From positions 7,069 to 71,068 of the forward strand of contig BMUD01000013.1 of NCBI GenBank assembly GCA_014650015.1: DNA of 64,000 nt, given 5' to 3'. Under the pieces are notes generated by a model, which saw only the letters and a list, made by a program, of their open reading frames with translations, made no database searches and was not told the origin of the DNA. How positions within the stretch are numbered: position 1 is the first letter of the stretch; every line of letters starts with the position of its first letter. The stretch comes from Streptomyces griseoloalbus. GTDB lineage: Bacteria > Actinomycetota > Actinomycetes > Streptomycetales > Streptomycetaceae. This document shows, piece after piece, positions 34,778 to 43,062 of the stretch. The position numbers and the translations under genes are program-made.

Positions 34778-37036
34778 TCAGACCAGCAGTGCCGGGATCG
34801 TCGCCTCGTGGGTCTCGCGCAGTTCCGCCAGGGTGAGGGAGAACTCGCCCTGGAGCTCCACCGTGTCGCCGTCGACGACACCGACGCGGGTGGCCGGGAG
34901 GCCGCGCGCCCCGCACATGTCGTTGAAGCGGAGCTCCTCCGAGCGCGGTACGGCCACGATCGCGCGGCCGGCCGACTCCGAGAAGAGGAAGGTGAACGCG
35001 TCCAGGCCGTCCGGGACGACCAGACGCGCGCCCTTGCCGCCGAGCAGCGCCGACTCGACGACCGCCTGGATCAGACCGCCGTCGGACAGGTCGTGCGCGG
35101 AGTCGATCATGCCGTCGCGGGAGGCGGAGATCAGGATCTCGGCCAGCAGGCGTTCCCGCTCCAGGTCGACCTTCGGGGGCAGGCCGCCCAGGTGGTCGTG
35201 GACGACCTGGGACCAGGCCGAGCCGCCGAACTCCTCACGGGTGTCGCCGAGGAGGTACAGCAGCTGGCCCTCCTCCTGGAAGGCGACCGGGGTGCGGCGG
35301 GCCACATCGTCGATGACGCCGAGCACGGCCACCACCGGGGTGGGGTGGATGGCCGCCTCGCCGGTCTGGTTGTAGAGGGAGACGTTGCCGCCGGTCACCG
35401 GGGTGCCGAGCTGCCGGCAGCCGTCCGCCAGACCGCGTACGGCCTCCGCGAACTGCCACATCACCGCCGGGTCCTCCGGCGAGCCGAAGTTCAGGCAGTC
35501 GGAGACCGCGAGGGGTTTGGCGCCGGTCGTCGCCACGTTCCGGTACGCCTCCGCGAGGGCCAGCTGCGCGCCCGTGTACGGGTCGAGCTTGGCGTAGCGG
35601 CCGTTGCCGTCGGTGGCGATCGCGACGCCGAGGCCGGACGCCTCGTCGATGCGGATCATGCCGGAGTCCTCGGGCTGGGCGAGGACGGTGTTGCCCTGCA
35701 CGAAGTGGTCGTACTGCTGGGTGATCCACTGCTTGGACGCCTGGTTGGGCGAGCCCACCAGCTTCAGGACCTGGTCCTTCAGGTCCTGGGACGTCTGCGG
35801 GCGGGGCAGCTTGTTCGCGTCGTCCGCCTGGAGTTCGTCCTGCCAGGACGGGCGGGCGTACGGGCGCTCGTACGTCGGGCCCTCGTGGGCGACCGTGCGC
35901 GGGTCGACGTCGACGATCTTGCCGCCGTGCCAGTAGATCTCCAGGCGGTCGCCGTCGGTCACCTCGCCGATGACGGTGGCGATGACGTCCCACTTGTCGC
36001 AGATCTCGAGGAAGCGGTCGACCTTGTCGGGCTCGACGACCGCGCACATGCGTTCCTGGGACTCGCTCATGAGGATTTCCTCGGGCGAGAGCGTGGAGTC
36101 GCGCAGCGGGACGTCGTCCAGGGTGACGCGCATGCCGCCGGAGCCGTTGGAGGCCAGCTCGCTGGTCGCGCAGGACAGGCCCGCGGCTCCCAGGTCCTGG
36201 ATGCCGACGACCAGCTTCTCCTTGAACGCCTCCAGGGTGCACTCGATGAGGAGCTTCTCCTGGAAGGGGTCGCCGACCTGGACGGCGGGGCGCTTGGACG
36301 GCTTGGCGTCGTCGAAGGTCTCGGAGGCCAGGATCGAGGCGCCGCCGATGCCGTCGCCGCCGGTCCGGGCGCCGTACAGGATGACCTTGTTGCCCGGGCC
36401 GGACGCCTTGGCGAGGTGGATGTCCTCGTGCCGCATCACGCCGATGGCACCGGCGTTGACCAGGGGGTTGCCCTGGTAGCAGGCGTCGAAGACGACCTCG
36501 CCGCCGATGTTGGGCAGGCCCAGGCAGTTGCCGTAGCCGCCGATGCCGGCGACGACACCCGGCAGGACGCGCTTGGTGTCGGGGTGGTCCGCGGCGCCGA
36601 AGCGCAGGGGGTCCACGACGGCGACCGGGCGGGCGCCCATCGCGATGATGTCGCGGACGATGCCGCCCACGCCCGTGGCCGCGCCCTGGTAGGGCTCGAC
36701 GTACGACGGGTGGTTGTGCGACTCGACCTTGAAGGTGACCGCGTAGCCCTGGCCGACGTCGACGACACCGGCGTTCTCGCCGATGCCGACGAGCAGGGCG
36801 TCGGACTCGGGGGCCTTCTCGCCGAACTGGCGGAGGTGGACCTTGGAGGACTTGTACGAGCAGTGCTCGGACCACATCACCGAGTACATGGCGAGCTCGG
36901 CGCCGGTCGGGCGGCGGCCGAGGATCTCCACCACCCGCTCGTACTCGTCCTTCTTCAGGCCCAGCTCGGCCCAGGGCAGCTCGACGTCGGGGGTCGCGGC
37001 CGCGTGCTCGACCGTGTCCAGAGGCGTCCGGCTCAT
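34778..37036 (-). CDS. purL: FGAM synthase large subunit
   Basis: 752 aa, small-type PurL that works with separate PurQ and PurS. Signatures: [12 protein letters not shown] near residue 55, [18 protein letters not shown]-like metal/ATP elements and H-D-L-S-D-G-G-L near 630. Converts FGAR to FGAM using ammonia from PurQ. The ATG overlaps the purQ stop by 4 bp (ATGA), indicating translational coupling. A strong terminator follows. Confidence 0.98.
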   Translation of the reverse strand: MSRTPLDTVEHAAATPDVELPWAELGLKKDEYERVVEILGRRPTGAELAMYSVMWSEHCSYKSSKVHLRQFGEKAPESDALLVGIGENAGVVDVGQGYAVTFKVESHNHPSYVEPYQGAATGVGGIVRDIIAMGARPVAVVDPLRFGAADHPDTKRVLPGVVAGIGGYGNCLGLPNIGGEVVFDACYQGNPLVNAGAIGVMRHEDIHLAKASGPGNKVILYGARTGGDGIGGASILASETFDDAKPSKRPAVQVGDPFQEKLLIECTLEAFKEKLVVGIQDLGAAGLSCATSELASNGSGGMRVTLDDVPLRDSTLSPEEILMSESQERMCAVVEPDKVDRFLEICDKWDVIATVIGEVTDGDRLEIYWHGGKIVDVDPRTVAHEGPTYERPYARPSWQDELQADDANKLPRPQTSQDLKDQVLKLVGSPNQASKQWITQQYDHFVQGNTVLAQPEDSGMIRIDEASGLGVAIATDGNGRYAKLDPYTGAQLALAEAYRNVATTGAKPLAVSDCLNFGSPEDPAVMWQFAEAVRGLADGCRQLGTPVTGGNVSLYNQTGEAAIHPTPVVAVLGVIDDVARRTPVAFQEEGQLLYLLGDTREEFGGSAWSQVVHDHLGGLPPKVDLERERLLAEILISASRDGMIDSAHDLSDGGLIQAVVESALLGGKGARLVVPDGLDAFTFLFSESAGRAIVAVPRSEELRFNDMCGARGLPATRVGVVDGDTVELQGEFSLTLAELRETHEATIPALLV

Positions 37037-37713
37037 GCGTTGACCAGCTTCTTGAGGATCGACGTGAAGAACGGCAGGCCGTCGGTACGGCCCGTGCCGA
37101 TCAGCGGCTCGACGGCGTGCTCGGGGTGCGGCATCAGACCGACGACGTTGCCCGCCGCGTTGGTGATGCCGGCGATGTCGTTGAGCGAGCCGTTGGGGTT
37201 GAAGTCCATGTAGCGGAAGGCGACCCGGCCCTCGGCCTCCAGCTCGTCCAGCGTGCGCCGGTCGGCGACGTAGCGGCCGTCCATGTTCTTCAGCGGGATG
37301 TGGATCTCCTGGCCGGCCGTGTAGTCGGTGGTCCAGGCGGTGTCCGCGTTCTCCACCCGCAGCTTCTGGTCGCGGCAGATGAAGTGCAGATGATCGTTGC
37401 CCAGCATGCCGCCGGGGAGCAGGTGCGCCTCGGTGAGGATCTGGAAGCCGTTGCAGATGCCGAGCACCGGCAGGCCGGCCTTGGCCTGGTCGATGACGGA
37501 GTCCATCACCGGCGAGAAGCGCGCGATGGCACCGGCGCGCAGATAGTCGCCGTACGAGAAACCACCGCAGAGCACCACGGCGTCGACCTGCTTGAGGTCC
37601 TTGTCCTTGTGCCAGAGGGCGACGGGTTCGGCGCCGGCGACGCGGATCGCGCGCTGCGTGTCCCGGTCGTCCAGGCTGCCCGGGAAAGTGACTACGCCAA
37701 TACGAGCGGTCAC
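37033..37713 (-). CDS. purQ: FGAM synthase glutaminase subunit
   Basis: 226 aa. Class I glutamine amidotransferase: nucleophile in G-I-C-N-G-F-Q-I-L near residue 88, catalytic His/Glu in M-P-H-P-E-H-A. N-terminal [10 protein letters not shown] is the family start. 4-bp overlaps join it to purS upstream and purL downstream. Confidence 0.98.
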   Translation of the reverse strand: MTARIGVVTFPGSLDDRDTQRAIRVAGAEPVALWHKDKDLKQVDAVVLCGGFSYGDYLRAGAIARFSPVMDSVIDQAKAGLPVLGICNGFQILTEAHLLPGGMLGNDHLHFICRDQKLRVENADTAWTTDYTAGQEIHIPLKNMDGRYVADRRTLDELEAEGRVAFRYMDFNPNGSLNDIAGITNAAGNVVGLMPHPEHAVEPLIGTGRTDGLPFFTSILKKLVNA

Positions 37714-37973
37714 TTCGCGGCCTCCGCGACTTCCTCGACCCTGACGGTGAAGTCCTCGATCACGGTGTTGGCGAGGAAGGATTCCGCAAGATCATGGATA
37801 CGGGCGAGCGCGGCCTCGTCGACCGGCCCGTCAACTTCCAGTTCGAATCGCTTTCCCTGGCGGACGTCCGAGATCCCCTCGAAACCCAGTCGCGGCAGTG
37901 CGCGCTGCACCGCCTGGCCCTGGGGGTCGAGGATCTCCGGCTTGAGCATGACGTCGACTACGACGCGTGCCAC
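37710..37973 (-). CDS. purS: FGAM synthase PurS subunit
   Basis: 87 aa. Small structural subunit that docks PurQ to PurL. The sequence [17 protein letters not shown] is typical. GTG at 37973 is preferred over 37979 because GGGAG lies 6 nt upstream and the protein then begins M-A-R-V-V-V-D. First gene of the purS-purQ-purL operon. Confidence 0.95.
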   Translation of the reverse strand: MARVVVDVMLKPEILDPQGQAVQRALPRLGFEGISDVRQGKRFELEVDGPVDEAALARIHDLAESFLANTVIEDFTVRVEEVAEAAK

Positions 37974-38326
37974 TGGCACTCCCGGTGTGTGGTGCTGAGC
38001 AGGTTCCTTCAGACTACCCGCACAAAATTTCTACGCGGGTAGAGTTGTAGGAATCTACGTGACCCCCATCACGATTCGGCATCGCAGGGAGACGCCAGGG
38101 AAAAGATCCGGGAAAGATCCACGTTCACTCGCTCATCTCTATTGCGCCACAGACACGCGGACAGATTTAGTCGGGCTTCACATTGCATTGCCGGGCACTG
38201 TACAAATGAATTGTCATTAGCAGATACTTTGCCCGATTACAGGCGAACAGCCGACATCTCGGCGACGTACCGGCACGTCATCACGGACGTACGGACGAGA
38301 GGTGTCGCACGAAGGGACCGATATTC
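37974..38326. other. Divergent region between purS and Lsr2-family gene
   Basis: 353 bp, markedly AT-rich for this genome (for example 38165-38250, containing ACAAATGAATTGTCATTAG). It carries the CTAC/GTAG inverted repeats at 38014-38058 towards purS. AT-rich DNA next to an Lsr2 gene suggests Lsr2-type autoregulation. No gene seen. Confidence 0.5.
38014..38058. promoter_or_regulatory. CTAC/GTAG inverted repeats upstream of purS
   Basis: CTACCCGC (38014-38021) and GCGGGTAG (38035-38042) form perfect 8-bp arms with a 13-bp spacer, followed by GTAG-N4-CTAC (38047-38058). They lie 41-85 bp upstream of the purS start. Candidate operator for purine control, or a leader hairpin. Confidence 0.45.
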
Positions 38327-38644
38327 GTGGCGCAGAAGGTCGTGGTCACTCTCTTTGACGACATCGACGGCTCGGAAGCGGCGGAAACGATCGCCTTCGG
38401 ACTCGACGGCAAGTCGTACGAGATCGACCTCAATGAAGCCAACGCCAGGAAACTGCGGAAGGCGCTCGCGCCCTACGTGGACGCCGGCCGCAAGCGGTCG
38501 CGCTCCGGCAAGGCGTACCGGCAGACGGAGGTCGCCCCCGACCCGGCGGCCGTGCGCGCCTGGGCGCAGGCGAACCGGATGGACGTCCCCGCGCGGGGAC
38601 GCATCCCCAAGAAGGTCTACGAGGCGTTCACCGCGGCGCAGTGA
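38327..38644 (+). CDS. lsrL: Lsr2-family nucleoid protein (LsrL-like)
   Basis: 105 aa. Lsr2 bridges AT-rich DNA and silences xenogeneic genes. N-terminal oligomerisation domain (K-V-V-V-T-L-F-D-D-I-D-G-S-E-A), basic linker (R-K-R-S-R-S-G-K) and C-terminal DNA-binding part with the RGR minor-groove hook (V-P-A-R-G-R-I-P-K-K-V). Streptomyces carry two paralogues; the position next to purS matches my memory of LsrL (SCO4076) rather than Lsr2 itself. GTG at 38327 has a GAAGGGA site about 9 nt upstream. The upstream region is AT-rich. Confidence 0.88.
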   Translation: MAQKVVVTLFDDIDGSEAAETIAFGLDGKSYEIDLNEANARKLRKALAPYVDAGRKRSRSGKAYRQTEVAPDPAAVRAWAQANRMDVPARGRIPKKVYEAFTAAQ

Positions 38645-38825
38645 GCCGGTCGGGTGACCGGAACCGCGCCGGTCGGGTGACCGGAACCGGGCGGGGCGGG
38701 TGGCCCGTCCGACGGCCGGTCACCCACCCCTCGCGGCAACCGACTTGCGCAGCACCCCCGCTGATCAGCTAGAGTCTGGAGCACGCCGAGGGGCAAGGCC
38801 GAAAGGCCCGGCTCACGGAGTACAT

Positions 38826-38897
38826 GCGGGTGTAGTTCAGTAGTAGAACATCCCCCTTCCAGGGGGAAGGCGCAGTGTGCAATTCCTGTCACCCGCT
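38826..38897 (+). tRNA. tRNA-Gly (TCC), atypical D- and T-loops
   Basis: Acceptor GCGGGTG/CACCCGC, anticodon loop CTTCCAG between TCCCC/GGGGA. The D-loop reads AGTAGTA (usual AGTGGTA, so G18 is A) and the T-loop region reads TGCAATT (usual TTCRANY, so T55 is G). The T-stem CAGTG/CCTGT barely pairs. The 18-55 tertiary contact is therefore altered. TAGAGT (38773-38778) upstream is a likely -10. Confidence 0.88.
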
Positions 38898-38977
38898 CTG
38901 CATCGCCGTACCGACCACTGTGGTGGATCAGGTAGGCTGGTGCCCGCGCCGATCGGTGAGAGCCGGTCGGAGGCAAT

Positions 38978-39050
38978 GCGGACGTAGCTCAGTTGGTAGA
39001 GCGCAACCTTGCCAAGGTTGAGGTCGCGAGTTCGAGCCTCGTCGTCCGCT
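38978..39050 (+). tRNA. tRNA-Gly (GCC), copy 1
   Basis: Anticodon loop TTGCCAA between CAACC/GGTTG; canonical D- and T-loops; acceptor GCGGACG/CGTCCGC. Identical copy at 42897-42969, including the downstream terminator. Confidence 0.96.
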
Positions 39051-39057
39051 CAGGGTC

Positions 39058-39085
39058 AAGGCCCCGGTCATCGACCGGGGCCTTT
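39058..39085 (+). terminator. Terminator of tRNA-Gly(GCC) copy 1
   Basis: Perfect 12-bp stem AAGGCCCCGGTC / GACCGGGGCCTT with ATC loop, then TTTG. Confidence 0.88.
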
Positions 39086-39110
39086 GTCGTGCCCTTCACC
39101 CGTGCCCGTC

Positions 39111-39137
39111 TGACATTTGTCATGTGCGGTGATGACA
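39111..39137. promoter_or_regulatory. DesR-type operator of ABC/two-component operon
   Basis: TGACATTTGTCA (39111-39122) is a perfect TGACA-TT-TGTCA palindrome, and a third half-site ATGACA follows at 39132-39137. It lies 44-70 bp upstream of the operon's first start codon. TGACA half-sites of this kind are bound by DesR-like NarL-family regulators; the operon's last gene encodes one, so autoregulation is likely. Confidence 0.65.
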
Positions 39138-39180
39138 GCACGCACTGCCCGAGCCCCCCGGCCACCGGAATGCTTCAAGC

Positions 39181-40143
39181 ATGGAAGCGAACGAACACGA
39201 ACACGTGATTGAGGTCACCGACCTGCGACGTGTCTACGGGGGCGGGTTCGAAGCGGTGCGCGGGATCGACTTCTCCGTGCGGCGCGGGGAGATCTTCGCC
39301 CTGCTGGGCACCAACGGCGCCGGCAAGACCTCCACCGTCGAACTGCTGGAAGGGCTCGCCGCCCCGGCCGGCGGACGGATCCGGGTCCTCGGGCACGACC
39401 CGTACACCGACCGGGCCGCCGTACGGCCCCGCACCGGAGTGATGCTGCAGGAAGGGGGATTCCCCTCCGAACTGACCGTTGCCGAGACCGCGCGGATGTG
39501 GGCGGGGTGCGTCAGCGGGGCCCGCCCGGAGCGGGAGGTACTGGCGCTGGTCGGGCTGGAGACGAAGGCCGGCGTCCGGGTGAAGCAGCTGTCCGGGGGC
39601 CAGCGGCGCCGCCTGGACCTGGCGCTCGCCCTGCTCGGCGACCCCGAGGTCCTCTTCCTCGACGAACCCACCACCGGACTCGACGCCGAAGGCCGCCGCG
39701 ACACCTGGGAGTTGGTGAGCGCCCTGCGCGACGGCGGTACGACCGTGCTCCTCACCACGCACTACCTGGAAGAGGCCGAGAACCTCGCCGACCGGCTCGC
39801 GATCATGCACGAGGGCCGTATCGCGACCACCGGCACCCCGGCCGAGGTGACCGCCTCCGAACCGTCCCGCATCACCTTCGAGCTGCCCCGGGGCTACTTC
39901 GTGGGCGACCTGCCGCCGCTCGCCGAACTCGGCGTGAGCGAGCACGAGGTGGACGGACGGACGGTCCGGCTGCGCACCCGCGACCTGCAGCGGGCCGCCA
40001 CCGGACTGCTGGTCTGGGCCGAACGCGCCGGGGTCGAGCTGCGCCGCCTGGACGTGCGGTCGGCGTCCCTGGAGGAGGCGTTCCTCGGCATCGCCAAGGG
40101 AGCATCGACCAGGACCCCCGCGACGAAGGAGTACGCGGCATGA
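39181..40143 (+). CDS. ABC transporter ATP-binding protein (DrrA type)
   Basis: 320 aa. Walker A G-T-N-G-A-G-K-T (about residue 43), signature L-S-G-G-Q-R-R-R (about 137), Walker B L-F-L-D-E-P-T-T-G-L-D (about 158), H-loop T-T-H-Y, and the roughly 90-residue C-terminal extension of drug/lipid exporters of the CcmA/DrrA class. ATG at 39181 has no good ribosome-binding site. The stop overlaps the permease start (ATGA). First of a four-gene operon: ATPase, permease, kinase, regulator. Confidence 0.95.
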   Translation: MEANEHEHVIEVTDLRRVYGGGFEAVRGIDFSVRRGEIFALLGTNGAGKTSTVELLEGLAAPAGGRIRVLGHDPYTDRAAVRPRTGVMLQEGGFPSELTVAETARMWAGCVSGARPEREVLALVGLETKAGVRVKQLSGGQRRRLDLALALLGDPEVLFLDEPTTGLDAEGRRDTWELVSALRDGGTTVLLTTHYLEEAENLADRLAIMHEGRIATTGTPAEVTASEPSRITFELPRGYFVGDLPPLAELGVSEHEVDGRTVRLRTRDLQRAATGLLVWAERAGVELRRLDVRSASLEEAFLGIAKGASTRTPATKEYAA

Positions 40144-40916
40144 GCACGACCGTGACCACCCCGACGAGCCGGATGACCGCGCTCGCCCGCGCCGAGCTGA
40201 CGCTGCTGGGGCGGAGCAAGGGCACCCTCGTCGCCGCCCTGTTCGTGCCGCTGGTGCTGCCGCTCAGCGTGCGGTCGGCGGCCGAGGAGATGGACCTCGC
40301 CGAGGCCGGACTGACCCCCGGCACCGTCGTCCTGCCGGCCGCCGTCGGCTTCTCCCTGCTCTTCGCCGTGTACTCCGCCCTCGTCGGCGTCTTCGTCGTC
40401 CGCCGCGAGGAGCTCGTCCTCAAGCGGCTGCGCACGGGCGAGCTGCGGGACGGCGAGATCCTCGGCGGGTCGGCGCTGCCGGCCGCCCTCATCGGGCTCG
40501 CGCAGTGCCTGCTGCTGGCGGCGGGCTGCTCCGTGCTCCTCGACCTGTCCGCGCCGTCCGCGCCGCATTGGGCCGTCCTCGGCCTGCTGTTGGGACTCGT
40601 GATGTGCGCCGCGCTCGCGGCGGTCACCGCGAGCTTCACCCGCACCGGCGAGAGCGCGCAGGTCACACCGATGCCGCTGATGATCGTCTCGATGATCGGC
40701 TCCGGCATGTTCGTCCCCCTGGAGCTGCTCCCCGACCGGCTGGCCTCCGTGTGCGAGGTGCTGCCGCTGACCCCGGTGGTCACCCTGGTGCGCGGCGGCT
40801 GGACCGGCGACCTGGGGGCGTCCGAGGCGCTGGGCGCCGTGGCCACGGCGGTGGCCTGGACCCTGCTCTCGGTGTTTGCTGTACAGCGGTGGTTCCGCTG
40901 GGAGCCGAGGCGCTGA
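40140..40916 (+). CDS. ABC-2 type transporter permease
   Basis: 258 aa with six predicted membrane segments: about 30-46, 60-85, 110-132, 143-165, 175-200 and 230-248. Typical ABC-2 exporter permease; L-V-L-K-R-L-R-T-G is the conserved cytoplasmic loop after helix 2. Coupled to the ATPase by a 4-bp overlap. The substrate is unknown; DesK/DesR-linked exporters commonly respond to membrane or lipid stress. Confidence 0.92.
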   Translation: MSTTVTTPTSRMTALARAELTLLGRSKGTLVAALFVPLVLPLSVRSAAEEMDLAEAGLTPGTVVLPAAVGFSLLFAVYSALVGVFVVRREELVLKRLRTGELRDGEILGGSALPAALIGLAQCLLLAAGCSVLLDLSAPSAPHWAVLGLLLGLVMCAALAAVTASFTRTGESAQVTPMPLMIVSMIGSGMFVPLELLPDRLASVCEVLPLTPVVTLVRGGWTGDLGASEALGAVATAVAWTLLSVFAVQRWFRWEPRR

Positions 40917-40945
40917 CCTACGTGAGGGCAGGGGGACGCGGGACG

Positions 40946-42256
40946 ATGAGCAGGCCGGGCGGCTGGTGGGGGCGCAGGAGCAGGAGCAGGCCGGGCGGCT
41001 GGTGGGGGCGCAAGAGCACCCCGGCCAAGGTCGAGACGTACACGCGGTGGTCGTTCCACCTGATCGCGCTGATCGAGCTCGTGGCGGCCTCCGGGCCGGT
41101 GATCGGGGAGGTGGGGCTGCGGCTGGCGGTTCCGCTGCTGCTCATGGCGGCAGCGCACAGCGTGTTCTGCGCCGTGACCGCCTCGCACGCCGTGGACTGG
41201 CTGCGCGGGCAACGCGAACAGCCGGTCCGGACGCTGTGGGTGTTCGGCGCCGCCACCGCGGTGGTGGCCGTCATCTCGCTCGCCATCGCCGAGCACGGGC
41301 CGGCCGGCGAGGAGGCCGACGGGGCGGCCGGTGCGCTCTTCACGATCGTGACGGCCTTCGGCGCCGGCGTGGTCGCCCTCGGCGTCCGCGGCCGGCGGCG
41401 GGTGTTCACCACCGTCGCGGGATTCGCGCTGGGCTCGGGAGCCCTGTCCCTCCTCCTCGGCCTGCCCGTTCTCGTCGCCCCGGTCATCGCGCTGGTCGTG
41501 CTGACCTGCGGCGGGTTCTTCGCCTTCACCTCCCTGTTCTCCGTCTGGCTGCTCAACGCCGTCTACGAACTGGACGAGGCCCGCGAGACCCGTGCGCGGC
41601 TCGCCGTCGCGGAGGAACGGCTCAGGTTCGGACGGGATCTGCACGACGTGATGGGGCGCAACCTCGCCGTCATCGCGCTGAAGAGCGAGCTGGCCGTCCA
41701 GCTCGCCCAGCGGGAACGGCCGGAGGCCGTGACCGAGATGATCGAGGTGCAGCGCCTCGCCCACGAGGCGCAGCGCGAGGTGCGCGAGGTGGTGCGCGGC
41801 TACCGGGAGGCCGACCTGTCCGGTGAACTCGCGGGCGCGCAGGGCGTGCTGACCGCCGCCGGCATCGACTGCACCGTCACCGGCCCGGTGACCGGGTTTC
41901 CCGCGCCGGTGCAGTCCGCGCTCGGCTGGGTGGTGCGGGAGGCCGCCACGAACGTGCTGCGGCACGGGGACGCACGGCGGTGCACGATGACGCTGGGAGT
42001 GCGGGAGGGGCGTGTGGTGCTGACGGTGGAGAACGACGGGGTGCCGCGGACCGACGGTCCGGGACGGGGGTCCGGACTCGTCGGGCTGCGCGAGCGGCTG
42101 GCCGAGATCGGGGGCACGCTGCGGGCCGGTCCCGTCGGCGACGGGTCGTTCCTGCTGACCGTCGAGGTCCCGTTGCCCGCGCATCCCGGGGAGGCTCCCC
42201 CGGCGGCGTTCACCGCCCTGCACCCCCCGCGTCCCGTGAGTGAGGCCACACCATGA
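40946..42256 (+). CDS. DesK-like sensor histidine kinase
   Basis: 436 aa. Four to six transmembrane helices between about 35 and 210 with hardly any external loop, suggesting sensing within the membrane. HisKA_3 motif R-F-G-R-D-L-H-D-V-M-G-R-N-L with the phospho-His, then HATPase (E-A-A-T-N-V-L-R-H and G-S-G-L-V-G-L-R-E-R). The N-terminus carries two copies of S-R-P-G-G-W-W-G-R from a 36-bp DNA duplication (40948-41019). ATG at 40946 is used; GTG at 40922 is an alternative. Its stop overlaps the regulator start by 4 bp. Confidence 0.93.
   Translation: MSRPGGWWGRRSRSRPGGWWGRKSTPAKVETYTRWSFHLIALIELVAASGPVIGEVGLRLAVPLLLMAAAHSVFCAVTASHAVDWLRGQREQPVRTLWVFGAATAVVAVISLAIAEHGPAGEEADGAAGALFTIVTAFGAGVVALGVRGRRRVFTTVAGFALGSGALSLLLGLPVLVAPVIALVVLTCGGFFAFTSLFSVWLLNAVYELDEARETRARLAVAEERLRFGRDLHDVMGRNLAVIALKSELAVQLAQRERPEAVTEMIEVQRLAHEAQREVREVVRGYREADLSGELAGAQGVLTAAGIDCTVTGPVTGFPAPVQSALGWVVREAATNVLRHGDARRCTMTLGVREGRVVLTVENDGVPRTDGPGRGSGLVGLRERLAEIGGTLRAGPVGDGSFLLTVEVPLPAHPGEAPPAAFTALHPPRPVSEATP
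40948..41019. repeat. 36-bp direct duplication in kinase 5' end
   Basis: Two nearly identical 36-bp units starting at 40948 and 40984. In frame, so the kinase gains one extra 12-residue R-P-G-G-W-W-G-R module. Confidence 0.85.
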
Positions 42257-42873
42257 CGACACCCCCGCCCGTGCGGCTGCTGCTGGCCGACGACGAGCAC
42301 CTGATCCGGGGCGCGCTCGCCGCGCTGCTGTCGCTCGAGGACGATCTGACCGTCGTCGCCGAGGCGGCCTCCGGTCCCGAGGCGCTGGCGATGGCACGGG
42401 CGCACGCCCCCGATGTCGCCGTACTCGATCTGCAGATGCCCGGCGCGGACGGTGTGAAGGTCGCCACATCCTTGCGGGCGGAACTGCCCGGCTGCCGGGT
42501 GCTCATCGTGACCAGTCACGGGCGGCCCGGGCATCTGAAGCGGGCGCTCGCGGCGGGTGTGCGCGGGTTCGTCCCCAAGACCGTCAGCGCCCAGCGCCTC
42601 GCGGAGATCATCCGCACCGTGCACGAGGGAAACCGTTACGTCGACCCCGAGTTGGCCGCCGACGCGATCGCCTCCGGCGACTCCCCGCTGACCGCGCGCG
42701 AGGCGGAGGTGCTGGAGCTCGCGGTCGACGGGGCGCCCGTGGCCGAGATCGCGGAGCGGGCCGCGCTGTCCCAGGGGACCGTGCGGAACTACCTCTCCTC
42801 GGCCGTCTCCAAGCTCGGGGCGGAAAACCGGCACGCGGCGGTGCGCCTCGCACGCGAACGAGGTTGGGTATAG
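42253..42873 (+). CDS. DesR-like NarL-family response regulator
   Basis: 206 aa. Receiver domain with D-D-E-H, phospho-Asp in V-L-D-L-Q-M-P and Lys in F-V-P-K-T; LuxR-type HTH L-T-A-R-E-A-E-V-L-E-L-A-V-D-G-A and S-Q-G-T-V-R-N-Y-L. Coupled to the kinase by ATGA. Likely binds the TGACA palindrome at 39111. The TAG stop is part of a TATAGT hexamer that looks like the -10 of the following tRNA-Gly. Confidence 0.95.
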   Translation: MTTPPPVRLLLADDEHLIRGALAALLSLEDDLTVVAEAASGPEALAMARAHAPDVAVLDLQMPGADGVKVATSLRAELPGCRVLIVTSHGRPGHLKRALAAGVRGFVPKTVSAQRLAEIIRTVHEGNRYVDPELAADAIASGDSPLTAREAEVLELAVDGAPVAEIAERAALSQGTVRNYLSSAVSKLGAENRHAAVRLARERGWV

Positions 42874-42874
42874 T
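42869..42874 (+). promoter_or_regulatory. -10 box of tRNA-Gly copy 2 overlapping a stop codon
   Basis: TATAGT contains the TAG stop of the DesR-like gene and lies 22 bp before the tRNA. Confidence 0.5.
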
Positions 42875-42896
42875 TGGCCTCGCGCCACGGCGCAAC

Positions 42897-42969
42897 GCGG
42901 ACGTAGCTCAGTTGGTAGAGCGCAACCTTGCCAAGGTTGAGGTCGCGAGTTCGAGCCTCGTCGTCCGCT
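42897..42969 (+). tRNA. tRNA-Gly (GCC), copy 2
   Basis: Identical to 38978-39050. Identity continues about 44 bp downstream with one mismatch, so the ABC/two-component operon is bracketed by direct repeats of about 117 bp. Confidence 0.96.
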
Positions 42970-42976
42970 CAGGATC

Positions 42977-43004
42977 AAGGCCCCGGTCATCGACCGGGGC
43001 CTTT
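42977..43004 (+). terminator. Terminator of tRNA-Gly(GCC) copy 2
   Basis: Same 12-bp stem as at 39058. It also faces the end of the convergent purC gene. Confidence 0.88.
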
Positions 43005-43062
43005 GTCGTGCCCGGCGGCTGTCGTGGGCCCGGCCGGCTCACCGGGCCCAGCGGTCGTGCGT

